NCBI GenBank assembly: GCA_003118195.1
Contig: BEXV01000801.1
Coordinates: forward strand, 67,411-131,410
Reading direction: 5' to 3'
Length of the DNA: 64,000 nucleotides
From: Hemicentrotus pulcherrimus
Taxonomy: Eukaryota; Echinodermata; Echinoidea; Camarodonta; Strongylocentrotidae
In this document: positions 11,901 to 25,700 of the stretch, one piece after another
Layout of the letters: every line of letters starts with the position of its first letter
How positions within the stretch are numbered: the first letter of the stretch is position 1
Position numbers and translations under genes: made by a program
The notes under the pieces: generated by a model
Databases searched by the model: none
What the model was told of the DNA's origin: nothing
The model's input: the letters and a program-made list of their open reading frames with translations, nothing else

Positions 11901-14900
11901 CGAATTACTGTCAAACAGGTAGGGCCAGGATGATGAAGTCTGCACTGTCACAGTAACGATCCATCTGCTAGACGAGGCCTACCCTTAAGGGATTTTCTCC
12001 CACCCTTTCTTGGCACCATCCATCTCTTCCTCTCCTTCTTTCCCTCATCTTGAGCTAACGTCCCGTTTCCTTATCTCACTTTCTATCCACTCCAAGATTA
12101 TTGCTTTCTCTTTGTAATTAATGTATTAACTTACATGTACCAGTATATATTGTAGGAATGAAAGTGTAAAGCTATATTGAATATCAAGCAGCTGTATAAT
12201 ATATTTTTTAATAAATATTGCAAGAAGCCAAGAAGTATAATAACTATCTGAACTTATATTAGTGATTGAAACAGATATTCAATGATTGATTTGCTTGACA
12301 TTGTTCAAATGTAGAAATTCCTTCTTTTTTGTTTGTTTGTTTTGTTTCTTGTTCATAAAGTTTTATCTAGTTTTTCTATTAGTACTGAAAACTTGAGATT
12401 TCGTCAAAAAGCAACCTTTTACTTTTTTCTGGAGCTCTTTTTCAGCTATGGAGAGGGTTTTTTTTTTCCCCTTCTCTTCTCTCACGTATTCCTTTCACTG
12501 TCAGTGATATGTTAAAATTTCTGTTTTTAGCTTGACATAAAAAGATCCGTCTATCTATCACCCGACTATTTGAAATACCCCCCTCCAGACAGGATCAAAG
12601 TATAATCTAGATGTAATTCATAAATTTGCAATAAAATGAATGTGAAGAGACTTAATAAACACAGTGCAATTAGAGCGAATCGAGACAAAGTGTTCTTTAT
12701 ATGTATCATGCATTTTACAGAGATTCATTTATGTAATTGGAAATAAATTCTTAATGCAATTCATACCGTGCTTCATATTCAGGTTTACAGGTTGATATAA
12801 ATGAGAAACTAATAGAGCACAGCTAATAGAACTGTGTCAAGTATTAGTTCTGTTCTATTTAGCAATTCTGCTTAAGTATCACATTAGTTTTCATTCGGTC
12901 ATTATTAGAGCTTATATAACCCATTATTAGCACACATTAATTGTACTTGCCCTGCACTGTTGAATGGAAATTGAGTAAAATATTTGCCTACTAAATAAAA
13001 ATGGATATAATCCTCTCCATCTTTGATGTTTGAATACGACCACAAAAATGAAAATGGTAATTTTAGTACAATATCAAATTTTTTAGTACCGTTATATGAT
13101 TTATAATGTGATTGCTAATTTTTTTTTTCGGGTTGGGGGAATTTGTATGGTAAGAGGTCTGTTTCCAAATTAGATATTCTCCCCCAACTTAGTATTTTGA
13201 ATTTGGGCTCTCCCATTCTTCTTTTTTGAGGGAAGTTTGATCAGGGGGTGAAGTGATACTTCTGAGGTGTTTTTCATACCAAACGTCAGTGACATTTCCT
13301 TACCCCCGGAAATAGGTAGCACACATCGTTATTGGGGGTTCTATGTCAAGAGCCCCCTAGGGGTTTGTGTCCAACCATCGACCCACCTAGAGAAGGCTTC
13401 AATTTCAACTAAGAAGCTTTATGCTGCAAGGCAAGGCAGCCCTTTTTTTTATCTTTTTTCCCTCCCTCCCTCCCTTCCTCCCTTGTTCGTGCACAGCCAA
13501 GCTTCTTTACCTCTACTCCTTCCTTTATGTCGTGCCCTCTCCTGCCATTGGGTAGAAAACTGTTTCAGACCATTTTTTTTAAAACGTGTTAACTAGTTCA
13601 AGTGCCTACCAGGCATACACCCTGCATGAAGAATGGAACGTTCCAAGAGTACAATCTGATCAGCATTGGTGGTTTGGATACCAACAGGTGAAGTCAGCTG
13701 GATCATTCCATTGCTGTTGTCATAGAGGAGCGATCAGCATACAACACATCGGAGGGACACAATCTGAGTTGTTTTCACTGGACATTGAACTGAGAGGGTA
13801 GAAGACAAATCATAGCGCCGACGTGGCAAAGTCGCATCCCCAAAATGGGTTAATGAGCGATATTCTGGCCGCTCTCATGAATTTTAATTAGGCACTCTTG
13901 AGAGCCCAAGAGGCAGATATTAACAGCTCCCAGCGACCTGGAGCACCGCTGTGTCACCTTAATACTTACATATTTGTGCTGACTTTGAGGAGCTTGGATT
14001 TGGATCTTTTTCTCACCCCCCCCCCCTTTTTAGTATTTTTCCTTGAAAACGTAGAGAACAAAAACCTATCGTAATCCACCCGGGCACTCTGTTATGCTTT
14101 CTGCTACTGCATTCGATTAAGCTTCTGTGCAGGGTATATCATAATACTCTCCCTTTCCTAAGGCTGTGTTGATGACTATTGAACAAATCCATTATTCCTC
14201 TTCATATTTTCTTTCCCTTTTCAGGTTTATCGAAAAGGTAACTTTAGGTCACATACCTGGGGAAAATTAAACTCTGGTACCGTGATATTCACACATTTGC
14301 AGAAATGAGTGAGGAGAGGAGAGGAAAATATTCAAGTTTTGAAGTAAGACCTGGAGGGAAGGGAATCAGGGTGAGATAAAGAAGAAAAAGCAGTATCAAG
14401 ATCGGTGTCATATTAGGAGAGCTTTGGAGTGAACATGATTGAGGTTCAGTGAACGGAAGTTAAGAGGGAAACCAGGGTCCTTGTTTTGCCAAATAATTCC
14501 CCTAGACTTACTGTAAGGGCTGGAGGATGTGACCGTCAGTTCAGTGGCATTGCTGGGATGCCTGCCTCTACAAGCAGCTCCCATCCTCCCTTCTATGCTC
14601 CCTATCCACTTAAAGACAAATCTTGTGAAATCTCTATTGGTACTCTCTCTAAAAAAAAAGGTGAATTTTCACTCTATTTTCACTTGGGAGTGACGTCCGT
14701 GGTCACTTGTTTAGGAGTGAATATCGATTGATTTTTGAGTGCTCTCTAAGAAGAAAAGAGTGAATGTTCACTCTATTTTCACTACATTTTCACTCTCCAG
14801 AGGAGTGACGTCCGTGATCCGTGATCACTTGATTTTTTTTTAGAGAGTAGGTTCAGCATCAGGTGCATTTAATGATTTTTTCTTCACCCCTAATTCATGT

Positions 14901-17758
14901 AAAATGGAAGATGAAAATGCATATGGAATGGACATATAATCATTTCATTAAAAACAGCGTCATTTCCCTTTGTTTTTCTATTTGAAGATAAAAATTGTAC
15001 ATCATTTTATTTTTAGTGAAACTTTAACATATTGTGCTGCATTCATCCATTCAGTTATTCCCCACTGACGATCTGATTACATTGTAAGATGTTAGAAATT
15101 CTAATGTACCCATCATGATGTCTCCATCCTAATCAGAATCATCTTTCTTCTTTCTGCTTGTGTTTTGTTACCTTTTATCTGTTTTCATCATTCCATGCAC
15201 AATCTCTGTATGCTTTACCAGTCAAAACGATATACTCTTTCCCCATTAAAAATGCAATTTAGGTCTTTTCTTATTTCACCACCAATGTTCAATGTTTGGT
15301 TATAATCTGGAGATGCCATCTAGGAGTTATGTTTACAGTTACTGTCCCAAAGGAGATAAACAGTTTCTATAAGGGTCAGTGACTGATGAAGAAATATGAC
15401 ATTTGGATCAGATTGTTGAGATATGGAGCATTTTTACGTTCATATAACGATCTTAGACTTCAAGTTTTGCAAGAAGGGCATATTTAAAGGTTGTATTTCA
15501 AGTAGAGTTTGTCCTCATTGTAAGTCATTGACATGGCAGTTGGGGGAATCATCCATGTCGATATAGGTTTAACGCCCTAGATGGTTGCAAATATTAAAAC
15601 AATCTCCTGCTTCAGACTATTTGAAAGCATATATTGAAAAATGACAAAAAGGACAATGTAGTAAATTTATACCCCATCTTTTGTTTTATTTTAAATTTTG
15701 TAACATCTTTACATATGTTTATTTCATTAAATCAAGTTGAACATGACAAGATAGTGTTTTTATTTCAGACACAAGTTACCTAGAAGGCATATCTTTGAAT
15801 CATAAAACAAGAGGTTGACAAAATATGCAAAGCTTAACCCATTGCTTACGGGAACCTGGTGGTCCCTGTGTAAAGCCTATGGGAAAAAAGATAATTCAGT
15901 AGTCAACAGGTTAACAGCATAACTACCTTCAAATATCCTAAACTGATGAAGATAATGAGGTCACATTCATTTTCAATTGCTCTATCAAGCATTCATAGAT
16001 ATCTCTAGCTTAATATTATGATCTGATATTAAACTACTTGTTTTCAAGGAGGAGTGTAGTTGCCCCTTTCCCCCCATATCCTGACATATTTAAAGAGTGC
16101 TGATATGTAGTGAAGTTCTAGTCACTGATACCCCGCAGGCTAAATGTCCCATTTCTCTAATTGCTGTGAAGCATGGAACGTGGACATGTTTATGAAGTTT
16201 ATGGGTCGTCTGATGGGAGGGGTGACATGAACAGTCAGGGTATAAGGTATGAGGCTATTTATTCAAGATTCAAGATTCAAGTTTCAAGATTCAAGATAAT
16301 ATAAGAGAGTGAAAGATAGAAGGAGAAATAAAGAAATGGATAGAAAAAAGGGAATATGCATGTTTATGAAGTCTATGGATCATCTGAAGACACCAGGTAA
16401 TATAAACAGCAAAAAATAGAAGGTTCATCAGAAAGGTAGCAACAGATGGAAGGAATGATAGAAGAAAGAANACAATCTCTGTATGCTTTACCAGTCAAAA
16501 CGATATACTCTTTCCCCATTAAAAATGCAATTTTGGTCTTTTCTTATTTCACCACCAATGTTCAATGTTTGGTTATAATCTGGAGATGCCATCTAGGAGT
16601 TATGTTTACAGTTACTGTCCCAAAGGAGATAAACAGTTTCTATAAGGGTCAGTGACTGATGAAGAAATATGACATTTGGATCAGATTGTTGAGATATGGA
16701 GCATTTTTACGTTCATATAACGATCTTAGACTTCAAGTTTTGCAAGAAGGGCATATTTAAAGGTTGTATTTCAAGTAGAGTTTGTCCTCATTGTAAGTCA
16801 TTGACATGGCAGTTGGGGGAATCATCCATGTCGATATAGGTTTAACGCCCTAGATGGTTGCAAATATTAAAACAATCTCCTGCTTCAGACTATTTGAAAG
16901 CATATATTGAAAAATGACAAAAAGGACAATGTAGTAAATTTATACCCCATCTTTTGTTTTATTTTAAATTTTGTAACATCTTTACATATGTTTATTTCAT
17001 TAAATCAAGTTGAACATGACAAGATAGTGTTTTTATTTCAGACACAAGTTACCTAGAAGGCATATCTTTGAATCATAAAACAAGAGGTTGACAAAATATG
17101 CAAAGCTTAACCCATTGCTTACGGGAACCTGGTGGTCCCTGTGTAAAGCCTATGGGAAAAAAGATAATTCAGTAGTCAACAGGTTAACAGCATAACTACC
17201 TTCAAATATCCTAAACTGATGAAGATAATGAGGTCACATTCATTTTCAATTGCTCTATCAAGCATTCATAGATATCTCTAGCTTAATATTATGATCTGAT
17301 ATTAAACTACTTGTTTTCAAGGAGGAGTGTAGTTGCCCCTTTCCCCCCATATCCTGACATATTTAAAGAGTGCTGATATGTAGTGAAGTTCTAGTCACTG
17401 ATACCCCGCAGGCTAAATGTCCCATTTCTCTAATTGCTGTGAAGCATGGAACGTGGACATGTTTATGAAGTTTATGGGTCGTCTGATGGGAGGGGTGACA
17501 TGAACAGTCAGGGTATAAGGTATGAGGCTATTTATTCAAGATTCAAGATTCAAGTTTCAAGATTCAAGATAATATAAGAGAGTGAAAGATAGAAGGAGAA
17601 ATAAAGAAATGGATAGAAAAAAGGGAATATGCATGTTTATGAAGTCTATGGATCATCTGAAGACACCAGGTAATATAAACAGCAAAAAATAGAAGGTTCA
17701 TCAGAAAGGTAGCAACAGATGGAAGGAATGATAGAAGAAAGAAGCAGTAGAAGGTATT

Positions 17759-17798
<40 letters not shown>

Positions 17799-20700
17799 GG
17801 CTGATGGTCTAAAAGAAAAAAAAAACAAGGGGAAAGTGATTAGGGTTGTTTTTCTTTCAAACTGATGATTGTGTAAATTGTGAGAAAAAATTAATTTAAT
17901 ATAGCAGATGTTTGGAGAAAAGACAAAAGCTTTCAATGCTAGAGATGGTAAGAAAATGGGACAATATTGGAATTTGATATATATTTTATTTTAATGTAAA
18001 AAACAGATGAAGGATGTTGTATAAATGGGAATGATAAAGGTGTTCCAATTTATATTTTTGTATGGCAATATATTCCTATATATATGTTTAAGAATATACA
18101 TGCATTGGCATGAATATAAGACATGATTGAACCAGCAGTGAACAGTTACACTTCCAATAAAACTCCAAGAAAACTCCAAGAATTGTTTTATCAGAAGCCA
18201 CAATATTCAATTATTGATGGAAAAGGAAAAAGAGAAGGGGTAATACAGAGCATGTTTTGCTTTTGATTTTGCTTTGGGCCATTCCATTATACCAGACAGG
18301 TAGCAGCTGAATCACCTCATTGCAATTTGTATTATTTGTTGTTGGTGGTGTTACTCCCTCCATAGGGTATAATCCACGAGTAGCTAAAATGGAAGTGGAA
18401 TATTCCAAAGGAGACTGTACACCAGTAGAAAGAGTACCTTAATAGGCATGTACCATTCACTCAACAGGTGGGGGAAGTTTGAAGTTATGGGTTTGATTCT
18501 GCTCTCTTATTCCTATATATTATATCTGTTTCTAGCATGTTATACAGCTTCTGAAGTTGAGTCTGTTTGAAGAAAACTCAATATTCTTACCTGCCTTTGT
18601 GAAGTCAGTATTTGGAGAAGAAACACTCGTCTCCATACAAAGCTGATTGCAATCAAATCAGCTTTGTATCAATTTTCAAAATATATTTTTATTGAATAGG
18701 TTTTTATCAATCTTTTTTCTTTTTCAATGTTACATGTGGAGATCAAATCAGGTTCTAAGTCCAGTTAATAGAGTTAAGTTACCCCCTCTTTCCTGTCCTC
18801 TGCTTTTAGGTTCATCCCCTTACCTTTTGTTACACTTTTTGGCTGTATACATATTCCTTCCATCAATATTTCTCTCTGATTGAATAGATTACATTCTTTA
18901 TCTGTACTACCATCCAAATCCTCACTGTTCTTTTCTCCACTGTTCATATTCATCGCTCGGTCAGAAAATTCAATCGATCTGCGTTTCTTTCTACATCTTC
19001 ATCACAATTCTTCTCTCGATCCATTTCTCCAATATAAACTTCTCAACAAAAACATTAATATAATAACGTTGTATAACCCGGAAAGCCTCATCAGCATAAA
19101 TGAGGTTCTTCCCGAGGGCCCTACAATTACCATTACCCCAGCAATTACCAGGTACCCATTTACAGTTTTTTTACACCTGGGTGGAGAGAGGTACCGTAAA
19201 TCTTGATTAATGTCTCGCTAAACGATGTTAGTGTAGGTTGGGATTCAAGCATAAATGAACCCAGTTTGGGTATGCCCCCATTAATTAAAGTTGCATTAAT
19301 GCAGTAACTCTCATACTGAACACTCACAAAAATAATTAGCAAAGGTTATATCTTTCTTTGTGTACAAAATTCAAAAAATGTTTTATTGTGTACAACAGAA
19401 AATTGTCATAAATTTTCAAACTGTAGAAGATGTCGTCATGTCAAGTGTACAGCGTTCAATTGGGAAATGAAATGCTTCAAAAGAATATAACTTGGTTTAC
19501 CTTTCACATATTGTTTTTGTATCAGAGGAAAAAGACAAGCAATGGGAAAATAGAAACCCTTTTTCTCTCACTTTTTCAGATAAATCAATTCAATAATGAT
19601 CGAGCTCAACAACAACATACCGGTACTCCTACAAAGCCTATAAACCTATCCAAATAATGGTTCAGGCCGTAAAGAATACAATTATTAAATAAGATCCAAG
19701 AAAAAATGATATAGTAGTGCACTAATCTGCTTACGTGTGATTTTCAGGAATGCTTACAACAAAGAAAATAATAAAAAATAAACTAATCAAAAGGAAAACA
19801 AGATCAACGTTTACACCAACATTAAATATTTACAGAATACAAACATGATCTTTCAATTTAACATGATGAGTGAATTATATGTTGTAGGATAGCTGTAGAA
19901 TATTGAATAGTTTAATGCTTTTTATATGCTATTGAAAATACACATCAGGACATGTCTTTTACTACAAAACACACCCACACATTGAAATAAAATAGATGTA
20001 CCGATTAGAAGTGAATAGCTGTTTGCTCTACAACCAACCACTTTGTCTACTACCCAATCAGCCCATCCTACCCACATAGTCTAATAATCATTTGGTCTAT
20101 TGTTCATTTAGTCTAATTCCCAGTTATTCTGCTGGCTGCTGCCCATTTCATATTAATAATCATTGATGAAGATTATATTATAAATGGATAGTAGACGAAC
20201 TGGAAGTAGACCAAATGGCAATAAACCCTGCATTAGAAGGTACATTCTGAACCAAAAAGGGCTGTTGCATCAGGTCTAGCTCATTCCAGTTGAAGCATCA
20301 AGGGATACATAAGTGATGTACAGTACGAATTAAATGAAGCTGGTAGGTGCTGTCTGTGTTGACAATTTTAATACCCTGAGAAGCGGCAAAAATATGAAGA
20401 TTCCTGAATAACTGCATCTTCTCCAAAAATCATTTGCATTCACAGAATAGGAAATTTGATTCTCCGGGGAAAGACAATTCAAGCGGCAATGTTTCTACCT
20501 GTTTCACGATTACCTTTACAATGACTGAAAATTTGAAGCAGATGGACATGTAAAAACATTTGCTATTTTTACTATTATATAAAAAGATTCTTATCTCATT
20601 ATTCTTCCCCTTCTTCGTGATGAAAAGAGATTGATAGTCTGAAGCTAAAATCTCTGAATGAATTATCACCCTCATCCAAAGATTCATGATTACAATAAAA

Positions 20701-22745
20701 CAATAAAAGGAATCTGACTGATCACTTCTAGCTCATAAACGAGCAAACAATATGATAGACTGNAAAGTGAAATAAATTGTCAAGTTTATTAACTTAACTC
20801 TACTTTAAAACATGTTGCTATGTGATCAAAAGTGCTAAAGCTCAAATCCTTTTAATTCTAGTTCATATTAGACAGAGGAACTATGATTTATTCAAATTCT
20901 TAACAATATTAATTTTTTAAAGCCTTATGAGGTAGAATTCTACCCCAAAATGACTGAGGGACAATTACCATTATCTCAAGCAGTTGTTGTAAAATGTAGT
21001 TGATAGAAACCTGTGCTTGACAATCACTTCTTTTTATCATCATCTTGACTTGAGCTAAGCTCAGTATTGTATCATCTTTCACATCTCTGTGAATCTCTTT
21101 GCATCATCCAAGGTTACGTATAACACAAAAACCTATGAAGAAATCTCAACTCCTTGTAAAGCAACTCTTCTTTACTATTTCACATAAACTTCTTGTCGAA
21201 ATTATAAGAACGATTAGTATGAAAACTCCTAAATTATCACCTGTAATATTGTAATGATGGCTATTGGACCCCTATATTACTGGGAAAAAAATATTTACAA
21301 ATTTTGTGGGCTACTTTTCAACCTTGCTTGCAAGAAAATAACTCTTTAATTTGTTTTTTGCGTTGAACTCTATGCACATTTTGGGGGGCTCTTTTACAAC
21401 TTTCGGGGCTCTTTTGGATATTTTTTGGGCTAATTTGCCCCGAGCCCCCATGTATTGTTTTGGCTGCCTTATTCTTGATGCCAGTTCTGACCCCTACAGG
21501 GTGAACAGATCGACCCGATAATATTTTAATGCAAGTTCTGACCTTTTCAGTTTCACTTTTAATGTATAGACCCATTGAGTAGGCCTATTATATGCTGGCT
21601 GATAGTACCTGTAGTGTAGGATATAATGTCTGTATTAGATGAAAGAATAGCCAGTGATTTGAAAAGAGTAAAAAGTAGTACAGCAATTCAGATAATAACA
21701 TATTTATAGCAGATCCTTTGAAATTTGCTTTTGAGTTCAATCAGACGTGTTACACTGTCACAATCCAAGTTCGTAGAGGTAAGATATGGACAATGAATTG
21801 AAAGGTTAAATTTTAGAATATTGACTAGCTAACTTGGTATAGCATGTATGGGACTGAACGGAATCGAGTGCAAACTAAGTCCTCTGGAGCATAGGATCAA
21901 AAGATGCCCACATTCCTATCCCAGCGGATGGCCGGTAGGCATCCAGACACAAAAGCCGAGGTGTAAAGAGACATAGCTGTGAGACTTGATTGCCCCCTGT
22001 GTAGGAAATGAGGAGCAATAATGGACCTCAGTGGCTGGCTGGCTGGCTGCTGGTGAAGAAAGAGATTCCTTAGCAGTAGGGGGAGGAAGATGAGAGACTG
22101 TTTGGGTTTAGAGCCAAGAGCTCAGTTGAGTAAAGCCTCTCTTTTCAGCGGGTACCACTGTCGGTGAGTGAGAGGACTACTCCCTCGGTGCGCTCCAGAA
22201 TAGAGGTGTACACGCCCTCGTCGCTCTACCCCGTACTAAATGCTTTCTAAAAGGTGGAAAGAACAAATTGACAGGAAGTCGTGAGTGGGGATAGCATGGG
22301 GACTTAGCGCTAGAGATCCTGGGTGTCGCACAAAAAGACATCTCAAGCAAAAAAAAAGAAAATACATTAAAAAAGGTTGGTGTGGGTTGGCTGTACTTTG
22401 TGACAGGGCAGGAGCACTTTGTGTAACAGCCAGAGTACTTTTGGCGGCCATTACTCCCCAACAGACTGTACTTTCCTCCAGTCATGAACTCAACTGGGCA
22501 CTTTCTTTGTTGCCTGCTTAAACTAGCATGGAGAAGCAGAGATATTACCTGAGGCACTAAACCAGGTCAACCATGCCCCCAGTCCTTTGTCCCCCCAGCC
22601 TCCAGACAAAAACAGAGGAAAACCCAAGATAAAAAACGAAAAGTCCCATTGTCAGTCCTCCCGCACCCCCCTAAACTCCCAAACAAATTTTCATATTCAG
22701 CCCGACATGGAAAGCGCACCCAGAGATAACATGTATACAAACAAG

Positions 22746-22776
<31 letters not shown>

Positions 22777-25700
22777 CCAAGCCTGAAATCTCTTCATTTG
22801 CCCGCATATCTAGTGCGCAACCATGCGTGTAACACAGCTTTTCACACCTGAAGTGGGGATATATATTTTTGTTCGTAAATCCCCTCTTGAAAGGCACCCT
22901 TTCAAGCGAGGATCAGACGCAAATATTTGGACACGTTTCCAATATCTTTCTCAGTACGTGAGTTGCCTTTTCCTCCACACCCCCTCCTATCCTCTTTCTC
23001 TCCTGTCCTCTCTCTCTCTCTCTCTCTCTCTCTTGCAGCTTTCAACTCTATTTTCTTGCCGAGTGTACCCTCAAATGTACATACCAGGCAGCTCATCAAC
23101 CCCTCCCCCTCTTATCTCCCAATACCCATCACCCTAAGGCAGCAACCCTTGATATTTTTTTTAAATCTTTGGAGAATCTTCTCCATCAATTATGTCCTAC
23201 TTACTACCTGCCTCTCAAATAGGCACATAGCCTAGCAGCTTCCTGTCTACTCTAACACAGCCCCCTGGTGACCTTAATCTCAGGTCATGTCCTTATCAGG
23301 TGAAGTCTGCTAGAATAAGAGGCGTCACTTTGGGAAGGGGCATAACTAGATTAACCTCATCTACAAGTACAACTTGTATCCTAAATTTAGTCTACTTTTT
23401 CTGCTCACCTGCAAAAGAAATCTAATACAAAACGTCAATGTCCAGCCTGTGGGCTATCTATAGACGACCATCTTTACGGTCAAACAAACTCCTTTCTCAT
23501 ACTGCGATAAACCAGAAGAATTGAAGCTTGCAAGATCTTTAAAGACTCAGAAACTGTTGTCATTACTTTAGTACAAGTCAATATTTCATCATCTGAGACA
23601 AATATAAGCTTGTGGTATACATACCAGTCATGTTATGCAACTGCAAAGTAATCTTTGTCTTCTTTTGAATAAGCAATATATAAAAGTAAGGTATAAGCTC
23701 TTTACCTTATATGAATCTCTTCCAATTTTAAGTTTGTTCAAATTGTTTTTGAATATTAATATTCGCTCTCTTTCCTCACAAAGGAAGTCTTTAGAAGATC
23801 TTACTTTTTTCAGTTATTCTCAATGAGACTTGAAAATCCCCCCCCCCCTCATTTTTAAAGAAAATATGAAACCATTAAGTACATGTTATTAGTGCTGTCA
23901 TCGAGAAAAAAAATCTTTGTCGACTTGTCTTGAATTTTAGCCGACAACGACACATTGTCGACAGATGGTTGGAAGAATGCAATCCTTCCTTACGGTCGTA
24001 AGGTACGGTACTGTTATTGACCGGTACTGGCACTGCAGCAAGTGGTGCATGCACGCCATGCAGTCACTGCTTTGCAGTGTACTGCAGTGTACACCGCGGC
24101 GAATCAAACAATATTTGTTTGGGAAAATACTCTCAAAATACAAAATGAAAAAAAAAATAAAAATACATCGCTTCTAAGTTAGAAAGCAAAATAATTTCTT
24201 TCCTCTTGAAATTATCTTCTTCGCAAGTCAGGACAGTTAGGCTAGCAGCTACACTTTGCCCCATGACGTTGCAGTGATTAAATATTAAATATGCACAAAA
24301 CTAGTTGCGCGTACGACGTGCACGTCGTGCGGTTCACACGCCGCGGCCGCTAATTAGGTACTAGGTCTGTCATGTGATCAGCTGAGTGCCTCGCTCGCGC
24401 TAGCAAGCAGGCAGCTAGCAGCCCAGTGGGTGGTGTTTCATAAAGCTGTTCGTAAGTTACGAACCACTTTACGCACGACTAGTGATCAGTTCTTGTGCTA
24501 AATGATCGAGAATATGATTATATAGCACCCAAGAACATGTTCCAGTTGTTTGTAGATTTACGAACAGCTTTTATGAAACATCCCCAGGACATGCAGACCG
24601 ACAGGTACGGCCAGCCGGCGTGCATGCCAACAATTGTTTGTGAATGATTTTTATTTGCTGCAGCCGTGTAAGTAAGATGACCGATTTCGAGTTTGTGTTC
24701 ACTTTGAAATACAAATTACACAAAACCAAAGTGTTTTTAAATAAAAACAGTGTTGTTTGTAAAATGATTCAAAGTGCGTGTAAAGCCTATAAATGGGTTG
24801 ATTCTTGTCGCCAATATACTATCCCTGTCGACATGTCGCCTTCCCGTAAAAATGCACTTTTATCGACAAGGTTGGCGACAGAAGGCTTGTCGATGACAGC
24901 ACTACATGTTATTGAGGTGAGGTTATTGGGGATCCTTGCAAATATTCACAATGTTTGAAAATCTTATAGCAAATAGGAGATGCCATCGTTATCCAACCAG
25001 GGTTCCATCCATTTTCCTGCCATCATATTCATTTCCAATTGATATGGGTAATGTTCTCTTCTGTAAGCTATCTACCAGCTAAAGTTGATTTGTAATTGCC
25101 TTATTTCATTATCACATTAAAAACTACCCCTCTACACAGTTTCACAGTTTGTGATGTAACTGGTACTTACATATCCCTGCTTTATTGATTATACATGCCC
25201 CCTTTTATAAATCTTTGTTTCACTTTTTATGTTGATAGGTTTCAGTTTCTCTTCATAAACATATCATATATCACACATTGTCCCTTTTGTTATATATTTC
25301 ATACCAGGAAACATGATGTGTATGGGTAATTAGAACCCATTAAAAGTACGTTTACATCATGAAAGTGCAGATGAAATGGTGATAAAGAATAATCAGAGTG
25401 TCAAGTACTTTTTTGGTTGTTGAAAAAATGAAATGATTTCTTGTGGTTTTGATAATGTCCCCGGTACCACTTGACCTGGTTTTTCTACCAAAGTATTTTG
25501 AGGACAGGATTAGGATATTTTTTCTATAAACAGGAAGATGGTCTGAAAATAAAAGAATGAGATTAGAACCAAGGGTTGATTACCTTTTAAAAGAAGACCA
25601 CTAACAATGGCTGCACTTAAAAGTGCAATTCATGTTTTGTACTTATTCATGCTGAATTAGCTTGCTAGCTTAACCTGCACTGGATATTGAATTCACCTAA

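Noticed and set aside
22177..22557. 126-codon minus-strand open frame and overlapping frames
   Set aside because: Lies in a GC-richer patch with open frames in several phases; no known motif or codon-like pattern.
23034..23137. Exon after the (CT)n-TTGCAG sequence
   Set aside because: Acceptor-like by chance from the microsatellite; the downstream frame is Ser/Pro-rich and unrecognised.
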